Shown one piece after another: positions 31,167-31,340 of a stretch of 31,340 nt of DNA. The DNA lies in the NCBI GenBank assembly GCA_002309425.1, contig DBXD01000030.1:41249-72588 (forward strand). Reading direction: 5' to 3'. Position numbers and translations under genes: made by a program. Below the pieces are notes generated by a model. It did no database searches and was not told the origin of the DNA. It worked only from the letters and a program-made list of their open reading frames with translations. The DNA is from Cyanobacteria bacterium UBA1221. GTDB taxonomy: Bacteria; Cyanobacteriota; Vampirovibrionia; Gastranaerophilales; Gastranaerophilaceae. Every line of letters starts with the position of its first letter. Position 1 is the stretch's first letter.

Positions 31167-31192
31167 CAGGATTTTACTCGGATGTAGGCGAA
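31148..31192 (+). repeat. direct repeat copy 1, overlapping the 3' end of the CCA gene
   Basis: A 45-base segment starting CAACAAAAAATCGGAATGAC is identical to 31296-31340. Copy 1 supplies the last codons and the stop of the tRNA nucleotidyltransferase gene. Confidence 0.9.
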
Positions 31193-31221
31193 GAATGAGC
31201 CTTACAGGCCGAGTATGCAAA

Positions 31222-31285
31222 ACACAATGGCTCTTTTAATAATTAAATTAGAGCCATGTGTCCTTTGCAGAACCTGCGAAGCAGG
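31222..31285. repeat. hairpins between the direct repeats
   Basis: ACAC-A-ATGGCTCT (31222-31234) pairs with AGAGCCATGTGT (31250-31261) with one bulge. Inside it TTTAAT pairs with ATTAAA. A second hairpin CCTGC-GAA-GCAGG is at 31273-31285. There is no U tract, so I do not call a Rho-independent terminator. Confidence 0.6.
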
Positions 31286-31295
31286 ATAAGTTAAA

Positions 31296-31340
31296 CAACA
31301 AAAAATCGGAATGACAGGATTTTACTCGGATGTAGGCGAA
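31296..31340 (+). repeat. direct repeat copy 2, running to the window edge
   Basis: Identical to 31148-31192 at an offset of 148 bases. The repeat may continue past the window, so the true unit could be a 148-base tandem repeat. Confidence 0.9.

Noticed and set aside
31148..31340. CRISPR array at the right edge
   Set aside because: Only two repeat copies of 45 bases with a spacing of 103 bases, hairpins in between, and copy 1 overlaps a gene; no cas gene in the window.

Overview
This 31.3 kb window is AT-rich bacterial chromosome. It carries core genes (initiator tRNA, a ribosomal protein/secY block, recG, dnaX, rsmE, a CCA-type tRNA nucleotidyltransferase, ldcA) mixed with surface and unrecognised membrane genes. 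The best guess for the source is a Gastranaerophilales-like member of the non-photosynthetic Cyanobacteriota (Melainabacteria/Vampirovibrionia) or another host-associated didermal lineage. This is inference from low GC, a two-partner-secretion-type adhesin, short N-terminal F-[T]-G motifs on several unknown proteins, an N-terminally extended RecG, and TTTACA direct repeats that resemble the cyanobacterial HLR1 element. No 16S gene or marker phylogeny was available.

Layout. 1-100: 3' part of an initiator tRNA-fMet and its terminator. 153-2122 (minus): a small unknown protein with its own promoter, then an operon of a DtxR/MntR-family metalloregulator and a glycine-rich membrane protein, with a DtxR-like operator inside a near-consensus promoter. 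2123-2743: a long regulatory region with four paired TTTACA repeats. 2744-5083: a secreted filamentous-haemagglutinin-like beta-helix adhesin, followed by a strong terminator. 5154-9005 (plus): a four-gene phosphopolyol operon, LicD / glycerol-3-phosphate cytidylyltransferase / CDP-ribitol synthase-SDR fusion / LicD. 9033-9677 (minus): two small secreted proteins built around a repeated V-P-Q-S-Y-E-E-W motif. 9735-12770 (minus): rpsE-rpmD-rplO-secY with its own promoter and terminator. 12786-14560: a cytosolic M49-type metallopeptidase. 14561-15014: non-coding repeats with nested inverted arms. 15015-18290: an ArsB/NhaD-type transporter and an alpha-glucan phosphorylase homologue that lacks the PLP lysine. 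18294-20708: recG. 20705-22358 (minus): a secreted VWA protein and LD-carboxypeptidase. 22386-24269: dnaX. 24275-27963 (minus): two tandem paralogous membrane proteins of a family I do not recognise. 27964-28290: a regulatory gap with a perfect HLR1-like repeat. 28291-31166: an unknown membrane protein, rsmE and the CCA enzyme. 31148-31340: a 45-bp direct repeat that begins inside the last gene.

Functional links. The LicD operon probably makes CDP-glycerol and CDP-ribitol and transfers the polyol phosphates to a surface glycan. Its enzyme set resembles the human ISPD/FKTN/FKRP ribitol-phosphate pathway. The metalloregulator probably represses its own operon. The adhesin and two other loci share paired TTTACA sites that could be bound by one OmpR-family regulator.
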